Positions 13,801 to 28,800 of a stretch of 64,000 bases of DNA are shown in pieces. The notes under the pieces were generated by a model. That model made no database searches and was not told where the DNA came from. It was given only the letters and a program-made list of their open reading frames with translations. Within the stretch, counting starts at the first letter, position 1, and each line of letters starts with the position of its first letter. The position numbers and the translations under genes were made by a program. This stretch comes from Buxus sempervirens (lineage: Eukaryota; Streptophyta; Magnoliopsida; Buxales; Buxaceae): assembly GCA_947561395.2 (NCBI GenBank), contig OX387195.1:26799126-26863125 (forward strand), given 5' to 3'.

Positions 13801-16800
13801 CTTTTAAACTTGTTCAGACTAATGCTTTTGTTTCCAAAGTTACTTCCTGGTCCCCGTGTGGCTTATGATAGTTTTTACCATCAAAGAGAGACCTTAGACC
13901 TATGTACCTCGTCAAACTTGCTTCTCTTTTGGAATCAAATAGCCTTTTTCCATTGATCTGTCTTCCACTAACACAAGGATTTGTGCCCTGATTCTAGGAG
14001 TATTTTCACCACTAGCTCTTTTTTCCAATATTTAATGAAAAGAAGTGATGTTGTTTTTCAATCATTTCTTCATCTAATTTGGAAACCTTGAGTCGATAAT
14101 AAAAAAACAAAAAAACAAAAGGATCATAACCCAATGTAGACCCTCCAGAAACACGGTTTATGGAGCAGTGATTCCGGTGAATTAGCAACAAACTTTAACT
14201 TTTGACATTCTTTTGCAATATGGCTACAATAAGACTCAAACGTGCATTCTCACGCTAGAATCCCAAGGCTTTCCCATGACACCAAATGATGGTCCCTATT
14301 TTTGGAAATCTGAAGTGCTACCTAAAATCAAAGTGTTCATTTGGACTAAATTTCTCCAAATTATCAACATTCCTAATACACTATAAAGGAGGAGATACTT
14401 TTTCCATTTTCACCTTCGCATCTACTTCATGTGCATAAGACACTGGGACTCTGGGAGGCTTTTGATCACCTATTTTATCCTTTCTTTTCTTTTTTTTATA
14501 TGAGTAATGAAGAATATTATTAGAAAAACTTAGAGAGTCCAACTGTATTTGTGATATTTATTTTATCCTTTCTCCAAATTATTTGGCTTTTCTTTTCTTT
14601 GTTTAAAATCTGTGATCTTTCTTTAGTGTATTTGTGATATTGTTTGGGTGCATTATGTCGATTAGATTATGTGAATTATTGTATTGTCTGAATCTTAACA
14701 AAAGTGCCTTGTTGAGACCTGAGTGAGTGAAACCAAATCCTCTAGGATTATAGCAGACCATGCTGAGAATAATTGCGCTAGTTGTTGTGTCATACTATTT
14801 AATTGGCTTTAGACTACATGGAGTTGTATAGCAATGCATTTTATTGTGTTGTTATGTAGTAGGAGATCAACATGGTTGATAAAAAAGGAGATTCCTCTAA
14901 AGAACCACACTTGAGTGAAGAGGATCCCAGTGAACATATGAGTGAAGAGGATCCCAGTGAGCACTTGAGTGAGGAGGAAGATCTCAGTAAACCTCAAGCT
15001 TCGAGTAGCAAAGAACCAAAAGAAATAGAACTAATTGAGATCACATCAACGGAAGAGGACCCTAGTGAGGAGAATCTACCTGAGGAAGATTCTGATACAC
15101 CTCAGGAGGAATCGTCTGAAGCACGATTCGTATATGAAAGAATCATGGGATGTACATTACTGATTGGGGGTAGCACAGCAGTTTGTCTCTTTGACACAGG
15201 AGCCCAATCATCTCTAGCGGATCCTGAATTCTTAAGTACCATAGATTCTTATTCAAGGATCACTGAGAGTATGAAACGTATGAGTACGATTGGAGGAGAG
15301 TTGGAGGCAGTTCGAAGGACATTTCACGACTGCAGTGTTCAGATGGGAGATATACAAATGACAGTAGATTTAATGGAAGTCCCGATGTATGACGAATTTA
15401 AGGTGATCTTAGGCATGGATTTGATGGTTAAATACCATGTTGTTCTAGATTGTTATCAACGGCTCGTGGCTCTTAATATCCCTGGATGTCCTGCACAAAG
15501 ATTTTTATGTGACAATCCTTTCTTGATACCTGGTTGCATACTAGAGGATTCACCAGATGTCCCCCAAACCGTTCAAATTGTGGGTCGGAGAGATCAGGTG
15601 TTACGGAATAAAACAATTCCTTTAGTAGAGGTGATCTGGCCATCTGGACTAACACTTGGGAAAGAAAGGAGGAGATGATGAAGAAATACCCAGGACTTTT
15701 CAGATGACTCTGAGGTAATATATAAGTTAAATTATTATGATTTAATTCATGATAATTGGTCTTGATGCAACCAATAGATCTGGATAACCAATTATAGTCA
15801 GATGCATAATGAAAAAAAAAAATTTTTTTTTCTTTGTTTAATTACACTGCATGTCTATTGTATTCTATATTGCTCGTTAATGGATGATGAGATAGTTGTA
15901 TTTGGGTATTGTAAAGCATCGGCCAGTGCTGGACAAATACCTAAATACTTAACTTTATATAAATGGGATATTGATCTTGATATCATAATACCAAACTAAG
16001 TAGTTGTCGTGTAAGTATTGTATAAGTTAGAAAACAATGGAATTTCTTGATTTTTCTCTCAACTTTCGCATGGGCGGACGCGTCTATGTGTAAAGAAGGA
16101 GAACAGTACAGTTAATAATATTTTCTTCAAGTTATTCTGTAAAGTTTCTAAGATAAGTTATGATGTGAATTTCGAGGACGAAATTCTTTTGTAGGAGGGT
16201 AGGATGTAACACCCCTTTAATTAAGATTAATTAAAATTATTAAATAAGGACAATAGAGGATTAAAATTCATTTGGTTGAATTGGTTCATTTGGTTATTGG
16301 TTTAATGGGTGGTTGGTTGGTTGGTTCATTATGCTGAACCGGTTCAAGTTTAAAAAAATAAAATAAGACTTTTGTAGATGAAAGAACCCGTAGGTTCTTT
16401 CATCTCAAATGGGCGTTAAGGGTTAGCCGAAAACGAAAAAGGGAAAGGAAATCGTAGGAGGAGAAATCGCCGGAGGAAGAAGAAAGAAGAAAGGGGGAAA
16501 TCGAGTGGAAGAAGGAAGAAAAGAAGAAGAGGAGGGGGCGTTCGTTGGGGGTTTAGCCGCAGAAGAGAAGGAGAAGAGAAAAGAGAAGAAGAAAAGGGAG
16601 GAAGAGAAGAGAGGAAGAAATCGTGGAGAGGAGAAAGAAGAAAGAAGAAGAAGAAAGGAAGAAAACACAGAGGAGAAGAGGGTTTGGGCGTGGATTTCTG
16701 CGAAATCTGGTAAGTAGCACGTTTTCCGCTGTTTGATCGATCGTTATGGTTTTTCTATTTGTTTCTGTTTGTCGATCGATTTCTGTTGGTTGATTTCGAC

Positions 16801-19800
16801 ATCTGTTTGATTTCTGTTGGTTGCTGTTGGTCGATTGAGCATGAGTTTGATTGACTACTGTTTGGTTTTTCTTCTCTTTTGGTTTCTATTTGTCGATTGA
16901 TTAGCATGTTTCTGTTTTGCTGTAAATTATTGTTTGTTTGCAAAAGGTGTTGGGTCGTTTGGCTTGAGAGACCAAAAGCACCAGTCGCTACGTGTCTGGG
17001 GTTTCCTTGGTTGAGAAAACAGTCGATAAAAATTCTGATTTGGTATGAGAGTTCAATTTAGGTTCTGATGTTAAATGCTGATTTGGCATGAGAGTTTAGG
17101 TTCAGAGTTTGTTTTGAGGTTCTCCAAATTTGATTTAGTTTCATTTGGGTTTGATGGCATGGGGTAAGATGATTCTGTTTTAGTTTAGTGTGGATTTAAG
17201 TTCTGATTTTAGGTTCTAAATGGGCATGAGAGTTTAACTTAGGTTCTGATTTTAGACTTTGATTTGGCATGAGAAAATGCTGATTTAGGTTCTGATTTAG
17301 CATGAGATGGTATGATCACTATAGGTGCTGATTTAGGTTCTCTGTTATTATACTTTGTATGGCTTAGCTATCCTCTTACCTGGGAGGTTGAGTTAGTAAA
17401 AATCTGCAGGATTGTTATTCAATTTGGGTTGTCTTGGTGATGGCTTGAATTGATATGAGGTTGCTGTTATGCTCTTAGGGCATTTAGGGCATTCTGAAAT
17501 TGGATTTTCGGTGGCTCACTCTTTTATGGGTTGTATTTTAGATGATGAGGGTTGTGATGGGAATGATATTGTTAGGGGATATTTGGTTGGGATGGGAAAC
17601 AATTTGAAATTAACTCATAGCAGCCCTCTGTCAGGCTACCTTCTGTTAGAGACTTAAGGTGGGGTTAATAGTCGAAAATTTCGGTGACTTGCGAAGGCTA
17701 GGAATCTTCGCGTAAAAATTCATAATTGTAGTCTAAAATTTAGTTTAGGGTATTTGTAGTAAAATGGAATTGGTTTGGGACCAATCGGAACTCGAGGTAT
17801 TGCAAGAAAATTCCAGAAAAGTTGATGATTTCCGTCCAGTAGGTTTAGCGGCTGTTTGTAACCACCTATAGTAAAACAGCCATAACTTCCTGTAGGAAAC
17901 TCCGAATTACGAACCGTTTGTTGCGTTGGAAACTAGACTTGTAGAGCTTTCCAACGATATATTACATGTACACAAATTCTTTATTGATTCGATCAGGTTT
18001 AGTTTTCAATTAACTAGTTAGAATCAGTTTTGCAGAGTAAACTGCAAAATCAAACCAACCGTGAATATTTCTAAATTGTGTTCAAAAATTGATTTATAAA
18101 ATTATTCTTTACCTTATTCCATTAACGATTTGGTTCGATAAAATGATTTGAAATTTGTAATTGGAAATTGAAGTTTATGCTTCTTGTTAGATAAGAAAGG
18201 TAATGAGCCTAAGGTATCTCGAAAGGCGGAATGGCCTAAAGATTGAAGGGAGGTGAACGGCGAGATTCACTTGAACATGGTTGTGCTTTCGGCAGTTGAA
18301 TTCTTATGAGTTTGTTTAGTAAACTATTTGATTGATTACTTTTTATACGCGTCTAGGCAGTATTGAGGGTTGTGGATCCACAGTCAGTCTAGATAATGCA
18401 TTAGTGTTGGCTTGTCGTGTTAATACCCCGGGCCACTTGCGTACCACCGTGTGGGATCGGTGAGGCCTTCGTGTGGGATCGATGAGCTGCAGCGTGCCAG
18501 CCCATGCGTGGGTGCTCCACTCGTACGATGACCGTGCGCGGCTTCGAATGCGAGTAGTGAGGTGGCAAACCGGCTAAGGGTGCTTAACCCGATTTACGGA
18601 CACGCTAATCCACGAGTCTGACATAGACAATTTATTTCTGAAATTGTATTGTTATTGGTGAAATGCTTTCTTCGCATGCTTTGATTCGTATAAATGTACC
18701 GTGTTAATTTATTATCTAAAATTGCATAAAGTTGATTATTTCATGCATTGTGCTACTTACTGGGACATTAGTCTCACGTAAGTTTTGTTTTTATCGGTTT
18801 TGTTTTCAGATCAAGCGGGTGAGACGCGTAGCGGGGCCGAAGTAAAGGATTATCCCGAATATTGGCCGGAGGACTACTTCTATCCTGGTTAGTGATAGAA
18901 AAAGCAACCTTTTGATAATTGTATAATCATTTTTTGGAAACTGTGTATATTGTATATAGTGACAGAGAATTGAGAGATAGATAATCTTTGTTAACGTACT
19001 CTTGTGGAAAGGTTAGTGTGTGATGTGCATGAGATATATAAACTGTGTTTATTAGGTTATGCAGGTTTGGCAAACCTCATAGTTACAGTCGTTATATTGC
19101 CAATTTTTTTTAAATTTAGGATTCTATTACCTTCATCCTAGTTAGTTTCTTAAGGTGCCTTATTGTAATTTGGGCCCTAAAGTAGCGCTCGGGAGCCAAT
19201 ATAAACCCGATAAGGGTGGACCTGGTTTCGGGGTGCTACATTCTGATACTGAGATATGAGGTCAGGGAGAACCTTCATCAATATCTTATAGAAGCTCCCC
19301 ACTAAGTTTATCGGTCTATAATCTCTTAACAATGCCACTTCTTCTTTCTTAGGAATAAGAGCTATAAATGTGGCATTTAAGCTCTTTTCAAGAACAGCAG
19401 ACTCATGAAACTCATGGACAGCCTTCATAAAATCTTCTCTTATGTGAGTCCAGCACTTCTTGAAGAATGTTATAGTGAAACCATCTGGGCCCAGCGCCTT
19501 GTCCCCCTCCATATCATTAAGAGACTTCGTAACCTCCTCCTCAGATATTTGATCCTCCAACATAACTCTTTGAGCATTAGGCAATGCAGAGAACTCCAAT
19601 CCTTCCAGAAAAGGCCTCACCTTAGTCCTTTCTTGGAAGAGATCTTTGTAAAAATTAACCACAGCTTCTTTAATCTCCTTGTCCTCAAGAAGTAGGGAAC
19701 CATCCACCTCCAAATGGTCTATATAATTCTTTCTCCCCCTTGCTTTGGCTGTTTTATGAAAGAATCTTGTATTTTTGTCACCCAACTTTAACCATAAAGC

Positions 19801-22800
19801 TCGTGATTTCTGCCTCCAGCTTGTTTCCAACATCGCTGCTGCTCTCTTCTAATCAATCTTCAACCTTTCCTTCTCAGCCCATTCGTTGAATTGCATTCTT
19901 CCTTCCTCCTCTAAACTTTCTAGCTCTTTCAACTTGGAAGAGATTTCCTCCAGTTTCTTGTCAATCTTCCCAAAAACTTCTCTATTCCATATCTTAATCT
20001 TGGACTTTAAAGCCCCTAATTTCTTAGCCAATACAAAAGAATGAGAACCTTGAAAATCAAACGCCTTCCACCATTGCCCCACTAGATGCATGAATGTGGG
20101 CTCTTGAAGCCACATGATTTCAAATTGAATTATAGTACCCCTTTTAACCTTGTCATCTTCAGTTTATGCGTTTAGATTTTTTTTAGGGTAGAAACTGACA
20201 TTTATGTAGTTGATTAACTTTATGAAATTAAAATATTTCCAATTATTGAAAATTCCACAGATTTGGTTTAACCCTTTAGTTGTCAATTGATAGAAGCATT
20301 ATAAATGCTTTAAACAGCAAAAGGATGTGAGTGTTATTTTTAAAGCATTAACGGTGGTATCTGTGATTTTTCCAACCTGAAGGGAAGTTCATGTAATGTA
20401 TCCTTTTTTATACCTGAAACTTTTATTCATTTTCAACGCAGTTTGGAGGTTAGGAGGGAACAGACATAGGATGCTTGGTCCTTATCATTTGTAAGTTTGC
20501 TATTCAAGATCCACAAGCCAGCTCTGCAATCACGTAGGGATAACTTTACATGAGCTTAAGTGGTGTTTATGATCATACAGAGTCTATAGACCTAAGTAAC
20601 AACTTGACAAAGGCATTCTAGTGGATAAGGATCCAACCTAAGAAGAGGAAGGCCGGGAGTAAACATGGACTGATCCATCTCCAGGCAGGGAATAAATTTT
20701 GGTCAGCCCAATCTGTTGGGGGGAGAAACCCATTGTGAAGGTACCCTTTTCAATGAGGTTTACCACTGGAACAGATGTAAATGTAGTATGGAAGGAAGTT
20801 AAAGAATTGATGATGATGTGGCTATGAGTTAAATCTCCCTTCTTTGTAAATTAAAGGAGACGTAGCATTGCTCTGGAGAGGTCATGGGTGAGCCCAAGTG
20901 AAAAACAATTTTATGTTTCACAATTCAGAATGCTTAACTCTGGAGACTTTACATCTACCTGTGCAATACAATAAATCTAATTCAGTAGGCTTTGTTGGCT
21001 CCAAAGATGAATTAATGATTTCTCAGGCTGCAGATTCCCTATTTTTTTTTTCATTTGAATTTGAAAAAGGAAGATAGATGGAATTGTCAGCCAGGATTTA
21101 GCCAGGTTATCAAGGATCTGAAAACGGTAGAGTACTGAGAGCTACTAGTATCATGATATTTGAATCTTAGACTGAGGATCACCAGGCCGTAATTTGAGAC
21201 TACAGCAGATCTTTTTTTTTTTGGGTAATGGACTACAGCAGATCTTGCTTCGTTAGTCATGAAGGACAGACTTTTATCTAAAAGTAAACCATCAAAAAAC
21301 CTACCAGATCTTCGCCTCCAGTTGGAAAAAATCTTATTCCAATGCAGGAAGTGTTACTGCTGAACACAAAGGTTGAGTTGATTAGAGAGGTGAGAATGAC
21401 AACTGTTCCTGATGCAGTTTACCATCACCTGGCTTTGGTTCTTCATTGATTAGCTTAAAGATCAGGCAATTGAGTTCAATATCAACACAAAAGGGAAATC
21501 ATAAAATTAGATCTCCTTATGACTTCTTAAAAATATCATAAAATACCATGATTTCTCATGACTTCTTAAAAATATCATAAAATTAGATCTCCTTTAATCT
21601 GGCTGCTAATTTATCGGGATACCAAGATATACAAAATGAAGAGGTTTCACAGGAATACCAAAGTGCTCTGAATGATCGAAACCCGAGCTGGAGTTGTCTT
21701 TTTCTAGATGTGAATGCAGCTATTTGCTCTAATCAATATTCTGCCCCCATTGCATTATCAAAAATCAGCAGATATTGGACTTGCATTAGGTGGATGAGGG
21801 AAAGGAATCTGGTGATCATCCCCAACAATTGCAAGCAACTGAGTGCATTTCAGCTTCATTACCACGGGAAAAAATGACTAATGACTAGCTGGAATTAGAA
21901 TCCATTTTACGCTCAACAGAAAGATGTCAATTTTATGCTCAACAGAAAGATGTCAGGTCTGCAGCTGTTGACTTATTTCTTGCTTTTTTTTTTTTTTGGG
22001 TCTTATGATGGATGCGAGTTGTATTGGAATGGAGGGGCTTACAACAGAAGTGTGGAGTTCAATATGATGATAAGGGCAGGAATGGTTAGGGAGGGAGGAA
22101 TTGTTCTTGGCAGTTATGGAACAAAAGGGCTGACCATGGAAGTTGCGGCTGATTTTGTTGCCAATTTCGTAGACAGTTGTGTTATAGAAAGTGAGGAGGA
22201 AGTTTTCTATCAGTTGATCATTTGGAAATCTTCCCAGTCAAACATTTCCTTTAATTGAATTCTATTATCAAGATCAGTAATCGCAATCCTTACTTCATAC
22301 CATTAAAATTAAGCAATTCTAGTCCACTGTGTTCAGATATTTAACCATGTGACCAAGAAAAGGAATTTCCTCTTAAAATCCATAATATCTTCCTCCCTGT
22401 GGGTCAAAAGGACCTCAGTTGCCTTCTGCTACATCCATTTGAGCTTTCACATGTATTATACACAGTTGCCTTCTACTCTTGAGTAAATTGCTTCATCATC
22501 CTTCACATTCTAACATCACTTCTTATTTGGCTTGCTTCCACCCAATAAATCTCCCTCTCATTGATGCCACAGCTGAAAAAAGGAATCTTTGCATCTAATA
22601 CCGAGTTTGAAACAGAAAAGATACATGTAACAAGGACCAAATCAGATTTATACAGATAGAAGAATTCTATACTATATATAAAAGGAGGCTCCCCCTTGGG
22701 AAGCGTGCCAACCCTAATGTGCCCAGAAAGCCATACACATCATTGTCAAACTTCTTTGATAAAATGGGTATAATAGTCATTACTGTTCCCTCCCTTTTCT

Positions 22801-25800
22801 TTCTACATAAGTGTGGTAATGCATGTGCACCCTGCTAGTAAAACGAAAGAGAGCAACAAAGAATGAATCTGCTGGTCAGGACACCCAGGAATTACAAACT
22901 TCTTTCTTGATGTTGAGCTAGAATACACTGAGAATTGATTACATTCTCCAACGAAATTTCTTATATGTAAAACTAACCATGACAACAATGACTCTCAATC
23001 ATCCATTGTAAATCGCAAAATGAGTAAAGAAGACAAAAAATACCCCAATAAGCAAGACTAAAGTAAATTGAAACAGTACCACTAAGTACTGCAAACATGA
23101 CAAAGCATCACCGATATAGTGATGCTCAATAGTATTATCAGAGTAGCATGCCACATTAACGCCATAGTAGAAAAGATGCTACTGTATTATCACGTTAGGA
23201 GATTGTGGTGAAAGAAATCGAAAATAAAACACAGATTCACGCGAGGGAAGGATAAAATGCAGGGGACGGCGTTAAAGGAAGCATCCTCAAGAAATTATGG
23301 AGAGTAAGAAGTTCATGACAAACTACAGATTATGAAAAAGGTAAAAGCTAACAAATTTGTTAAAGCAACATTATTGAGTTAACCACTACTGATTAAAAAA
23401 AAAAAAATTTAGTGAGTTAGCCACAATAAAATCACAGAAAATAATATACAAAAATGAAGGTTGTAATGGACAGAGACTCACAACACAACAGACAGACAAA
23501 AACTCTTATACCATACTGAAGCCAAAATCATTCCAATCTTTATCGGAAACAACAAAGTTGACATTACCAGCTGATATTAATAAAAATAATAATAAGATTC
23601 ACCTGATTCCCTGCCAGGATCAAATAACAAGAAAAAGGGACCAACAGTATCTTTGTTTAGACATGGTAAATGTTTCTGAAGAAAAATAATAAATAAATAA
23701 AGAAGAGTCATCTCAACTCCTAAACACATCAAAATATAGCATACAAACAAAAATATTTTACTTTTTGTTACACATGGCAGAAAATTATGTGTATAACTTA
23801 CTCTAACAATGTCTCCTACTTGTAGTTTTTTCCACGGAATGCGCTCCCACTTCTGATCTTGCAATACATCTATAAGAGTGCCATTTATGATCATATCATT
23901 ATGAAAGCGCTTCTGTTGTACAGAATAAAAAAATATATCAGATAACAATGTCTACTGTAATGTATAAAACCTCAACCAAACAAGATACCAGCATTTTTGG
24001 TGACTCGGAACATAATAGCAAGTAGCCGGCACTTAAACACGTCCCAGAGAATAAAAACAGAGTGATGACACATTGCAGATTAAAATGATTACAAGCACAA
24101 ATTACTCACCCAATCCTCAAAAGCCTCTTTAACAAGAGATACAAAAAGCACCAAACTCAGTGGGGCTACATTTGTAACAGGATGCACCGGACTGCAAAAA
24201 TCAAAAATCCTCAGAATCTCAGCACACAATCTAAAGACCAAGATCAATTGTAATTTGTGTTTTATGCTATTATTACTCTTTCAAAATACTAATTGCCACA
24301 TTATCAGGGAAAAAATCCAAAATTATGACAAAAACAACGAAATTGGAGCTCCAATATGAAATGCAAAAACAGTATCACCTGAAAGAAAATGTTCAACATC
24401 TCAAATTTGTACTATTTTCCCATGATTGGATATGGTTTCAGAAAGACTAGGTAATAACAAGTTTAAATTAGCAGAAGTACCTAATTGGTGTTGTCGATAA
24501 GATTGAGATCATAAGAAAGTACAGGTTAGCTACTCGCCTGAACTGTCAATTCATGAACAGAAATTTTCAGGAAAATGCAGTAAATGAATAGAAATAGAAC
24601 TTCAGTATGAAGTAAACAATCAAGCTGAAAACAGCTAATCATCCAATTCAATCCATCCTCGGATGCTGAATTAACAATATATTACCTGTTCAAACAATCC
24701 TTTCGGCAAAAAGGTAAGAACATTGTACTTTGTTGTTGATATAGAATTCCCCTGAAAAGTTTAATGCCAGAGCAATCAAAAAGGAATCTGTTTCTCTGGG
24801 AACATTATACAAAAATCAAGTAGCCTTAAGATGAAGTCTAAATGGACAAGAATTCTAAAGGTAAAAGTAAAAGCTCTCATATGAGGTAGAGGATATTCAG
24901 TAAAAATATAAATAAAACACAACTATTTACAGATCAAACAAATATAATATGGCATATATAGGAAAAACAGAATATTCTGCTGACTAACCTTTTTCAAGTG
25001 TATCAACTCAACTGCCATGTAGAAAATGGGAAAGTGGAGTCTGGTGTTTAAAAACGCACGATTAAACTCATAAAATTGGATTGAGTTACTCGGGCAGTTG
25101 GTTTTTAAGTTTAAACATTTAATTAAATTCCAGTATGTCTGACTTGATAACAACTCAGCCATGGGTTCGAGTAAATCTTAGACAACTCGGCCAAGTAAAT
25201 TGGGAGGATAGGATGATAGTAGAAAATTACACCCTTTCTTCACCAGTGAAATTACAATTTTTTAGGGATTTAGGGTTTAAAAAAAAACTTCTCCAACACC
25301 TCTTCAAGAGCTGCAGGATGCTGTAACATTGTGAACTTGAAGGCTTCACCTTACCGGCTGTTAAACTGGTAATCGGTAAGTGCAATCAACCACTCCCCAC
25401 ACCCCCCCTCTCTCTCCCCCCCGCCCTATCTTTGCCACTCGCTCTTGGTATTGTGTCAGTGTATTTTATATTTAAAACTTCCCCATATAATAGCTTTCCC
25501 AAATTTTTTGGTACTATATAAGGTAGAGAGATCTTTCGAATTAGAAAGAGTTTCTGGGATTTCTGCTTTTCTCTCTATAAGTTACAGTTCTGTGTTACGA
25601 GAACTTTATGACCCTTTAGTTCATTAGTGGAAGCTTCTCATTATCTATGCCCATGTGTGTAAGCCTTTTAACTGAACCATGAAAATGTTGTATCTATATT
25701 TGATTGTTTTGCTTATTTCCCTATCCGATTTGCCATCTCGTTCGTGATTTTTGCTACAAACTGGCATCAAAGCTTTAGGGGTTTGTGTAATGGCAACTGC

Positions 25801-28800
25801 TCCAAGACAAGATTGAAAATTTTGCCAGGCAGAACAATTTGTAGTAATTGAAGATGCCTGCCTTGTTAACTTAACAAAGCCAACACAAAGCTTTGAAGAG
25901 TCAGGAGAAGTTATGAGAAAATTCACATTAAGATTGAAGATGAGGATGAAGCGCTGATTTTATAGTGTTATCTACCTCTAACTCTTATGAGCATTTTGTG
26001 ACTACTATACTCTATGATAAGGATACTATTTTAATGGAGGATGTTAAGTTATCCCTATACTATAACAGATACTATTTTAATGGAAGATGTTAAGTCATCC
26101 CTACACTATAACGGGTTGAAAAAGAAGGTTTTTTGAAAAGGGAATCAAGATCAAGCTGCAGACTTGGTGCAAGGGACAAACGTCTGGTAAATTCAATAAA
26201 TCCATATCAAAATCTCAGCCTAAGAAAGCGTTAGACCAAATTGAGAGTCATTACTGTCACAAGTTGGGACACATGAAGAGGGACTGTACAAGGCTCAAAG
26301 AGAAGAACGCAAAAAAAGGAGAAATCTTTTGAAGTAGTTGAAGCAGCAAAAGGCAGTTCTAGTGGTGCAAAAAATGTTCTAATGGCATCCGCAAGCATGG
26401 TTTCTAAGTATAGTTGGATACTTGATTCAGGTTATTCCGTGAAAGCAGGCATCCTGAATTTTGGAGTGGTGGAAGTGGAGAACTTGTGGTACAATTGGGA
26501 TGTTTAACCCTGGTGACTGGTGTACAAGAGAACCTGGTGCCCAGATCAACTCTAAGAGGAAACACTATGCTGCCTGCTACCTCCTTATGAACAGTTTTGC
26601 ATTTTTCGGTCCAATTCTTTAACAATGGAGAAATCGATAACCCAGACTTAGACAAGAGTGGTGTCTTCCAATACATCTCGTGCCAGCCTGCAACATCACT
26701 ACAATCCCTCTTCTCGGCATCAGTAGATTCAGTACCGTGAATCTCAGCTTACCCAGCTCCACTGAAGGGACAAAAAATTGTCACTCAACCATCCTGCTAA
26801 GAATCTCCCACCTACAATACCCATATCAGGGTAAAGGGAAACAGTTTCCCTTGGGTCATCTTCTGGATCAAACAAAGTTAACAGGCAGAACCTACCGAAG
26901 TTAGCCCCCAAGTCTGCCAATGTATAGCAACCTTGTAAAATCCCAGATTTTATTAATAAATTAAATAGACTAATTGGGTAAATAATATGCAGAAGATGAA
27001 ATTTTGGTTCAACCCAAAGGAGTTCAAAGTGAACCGGAGGAGAACTTGGAGAGCTAATCTAAGGTAAGATTTTTAGTTTAAATTAGGGAGAAATTTAGTT
27101 ATTATTATTCAGATTATTACAGTGTAGAGCTAATTAAAGATAAAATAAAAAGGGAGTTGGTCGAACCCTAAGAAAGTGGGTTGACCCAAAGGATTGGCTT
27201 GGTTTGAGGTATAATGGCTTGATTTTAATTGGTTAAAAAAAAGAGGGTATTTAGGTAAAAGAAATAAATAATAAACTAAACCTAAATATGCATAAACTAT
27301 GCACGACCAAAACATAGATAAACAGCCGCACATCCCTTTGTATTCTCTTGTTCTTTTCATTGCTTCCTTGTGACTAAACCAAACCCTAAACAACTTGCTT
27401 GAGCAGTCTTAGAGAAGGAGGAAGGAGTATTTTCGTGCATAAAAACCCAGGTAAGATCAAACCAAGAGAAAAGTTCTGTTTTGAGAGATAGATGTGTTGT
27501 TGGATTCCTAAAGACATGATTTTCTTAACCCAGAAATGATCGAGGCTTTGCTAGGCACGTTTGGCATTCTTAGGAGTGATTTTGCAGTGCTTTTAGGAAA
27601 GCTTTAAGTTCCAAAATCAAGTAAGCAGTCCCTTTAAAACTTGCACAAAACAAATTCTTGTTTATTCGATATTCATGGTTGTTCGGTAGTTTGATGAGTT
27701 GTTTGAGTGATTTATGATGTTTTATTTGTTGGAAATTGTTCTAACATGTTTATAAAGTGTTTTAGAATGATTTAGAATTGATTTGATGCATTGGATATTG
27801 AGTTGTTGAATTTTTATTGATTTTCGTAACTTTTCAGAAATTTTCATCGTATCGGGCCGCCCAAACAGTCGCTCGAGCACCCTGTGTATTTGTTAAAACC
27901 CGAGAGCAATTTTTCCCAGATGAACTGTTGCCCGATTAGTCACTCGAGCGACCAACCCTGAAACAACCTATTGTATAAGGCCGTTTGAGCGCCCTGTCTG
28001 TCAGATTTTCAAAAGTGGTCATTCAGCCTAGTTTTTCATTACGGAATTGTTTTTATCTATTTTTAACTTATGCACCATCAAGTTTAGGGTATTTGGAGAT
28101 TGTTTACACTGGCGGATGTTTAAAATTCATTTTTATAAAAATTTTAGGTAGATTTTACCAAAGAAGCACTTTTACTTAATACCATTGTTCCAAATGATTC
28201 TATTTTTAACTAAAGTTGATTTTGTGAGTTCATACACCTGTAATTGAGTGATATGAAGGTATTTTGTGCATCGATGAAGTCGATACACATTCGGGACATA
28301 TTTGTCCATTGAAACCTAGAGTTTGAACATATGACTTGGTACATTCTATTTTGGTTTTTGGGTCACAGTTGTGACAAGGCAGGTGCCTGGTTTCTTATTT
28401 CTGCATGGCGGATTTGGTTATTGTTATACATATGACGTTCTGTATTTGTGGGTGTTATTGAGAAGTATATCCATTCCTTGGTTTGTTTTTCCACTGTTGA
28501 GTAGACTTAGCGGTTATATGAATCCATAGAATAGCTAGTAAGTGAAATGTTTATTAGAAGGGTTTGAATTCTGTGTCATAGGCATTCTATCATCTCGAGG
28601 GTGGTACAGCTTCTGGATAGGTCGGTTGCTACGTTATCCACTCCTGGATAGATTGGGCCGTACATGCTAACTCGTGGTTGGGTTCTTCTGTTGGTGTTGA
28701 ATAACCACACTGCAGGGCAGCTGATCCATTTGTAATCCGGTAAAGTAGCATATTGGCGCATGTCTACTCTCTTTCTCTAGTTTACTATTTCATGAGTCCC

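Larger units (their letters stand above)
20151..23801. other. Rest of ALA3 intron 5, mostly unrecognised
   Basis: No exon or clear transposon domain was found. An unidentified 107-codon plus-strand frame lies at 21935-22258 ([33 protein letters not shown]). Around 21510-21600 there is a partial duplication of CATGACTTCTTAAAAATATC. Two micro-insertions (21198-21245 and 23373-23424) are listed separately. Confidence 0.4.

Noticed and set aside
16423..16717. Overlapping ORFs of almost only Glu/Lys/Arg or Ser/Phe
   Set aside because: Low-complexity purine-rich DNA inside the Gypsy LTR; both strands are open by composition.
22008..22258. Possible gene from the 107-codon frame
   Set aside because: No start context, partner exon or recognisable domain; left as an unidentified frame within the intron.
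25380..25440. C-rich and CT-rich run as a possible regulatory element
   Set aside because: Simple-sequence DNA in the copia LTR; nothing supports a specific site.
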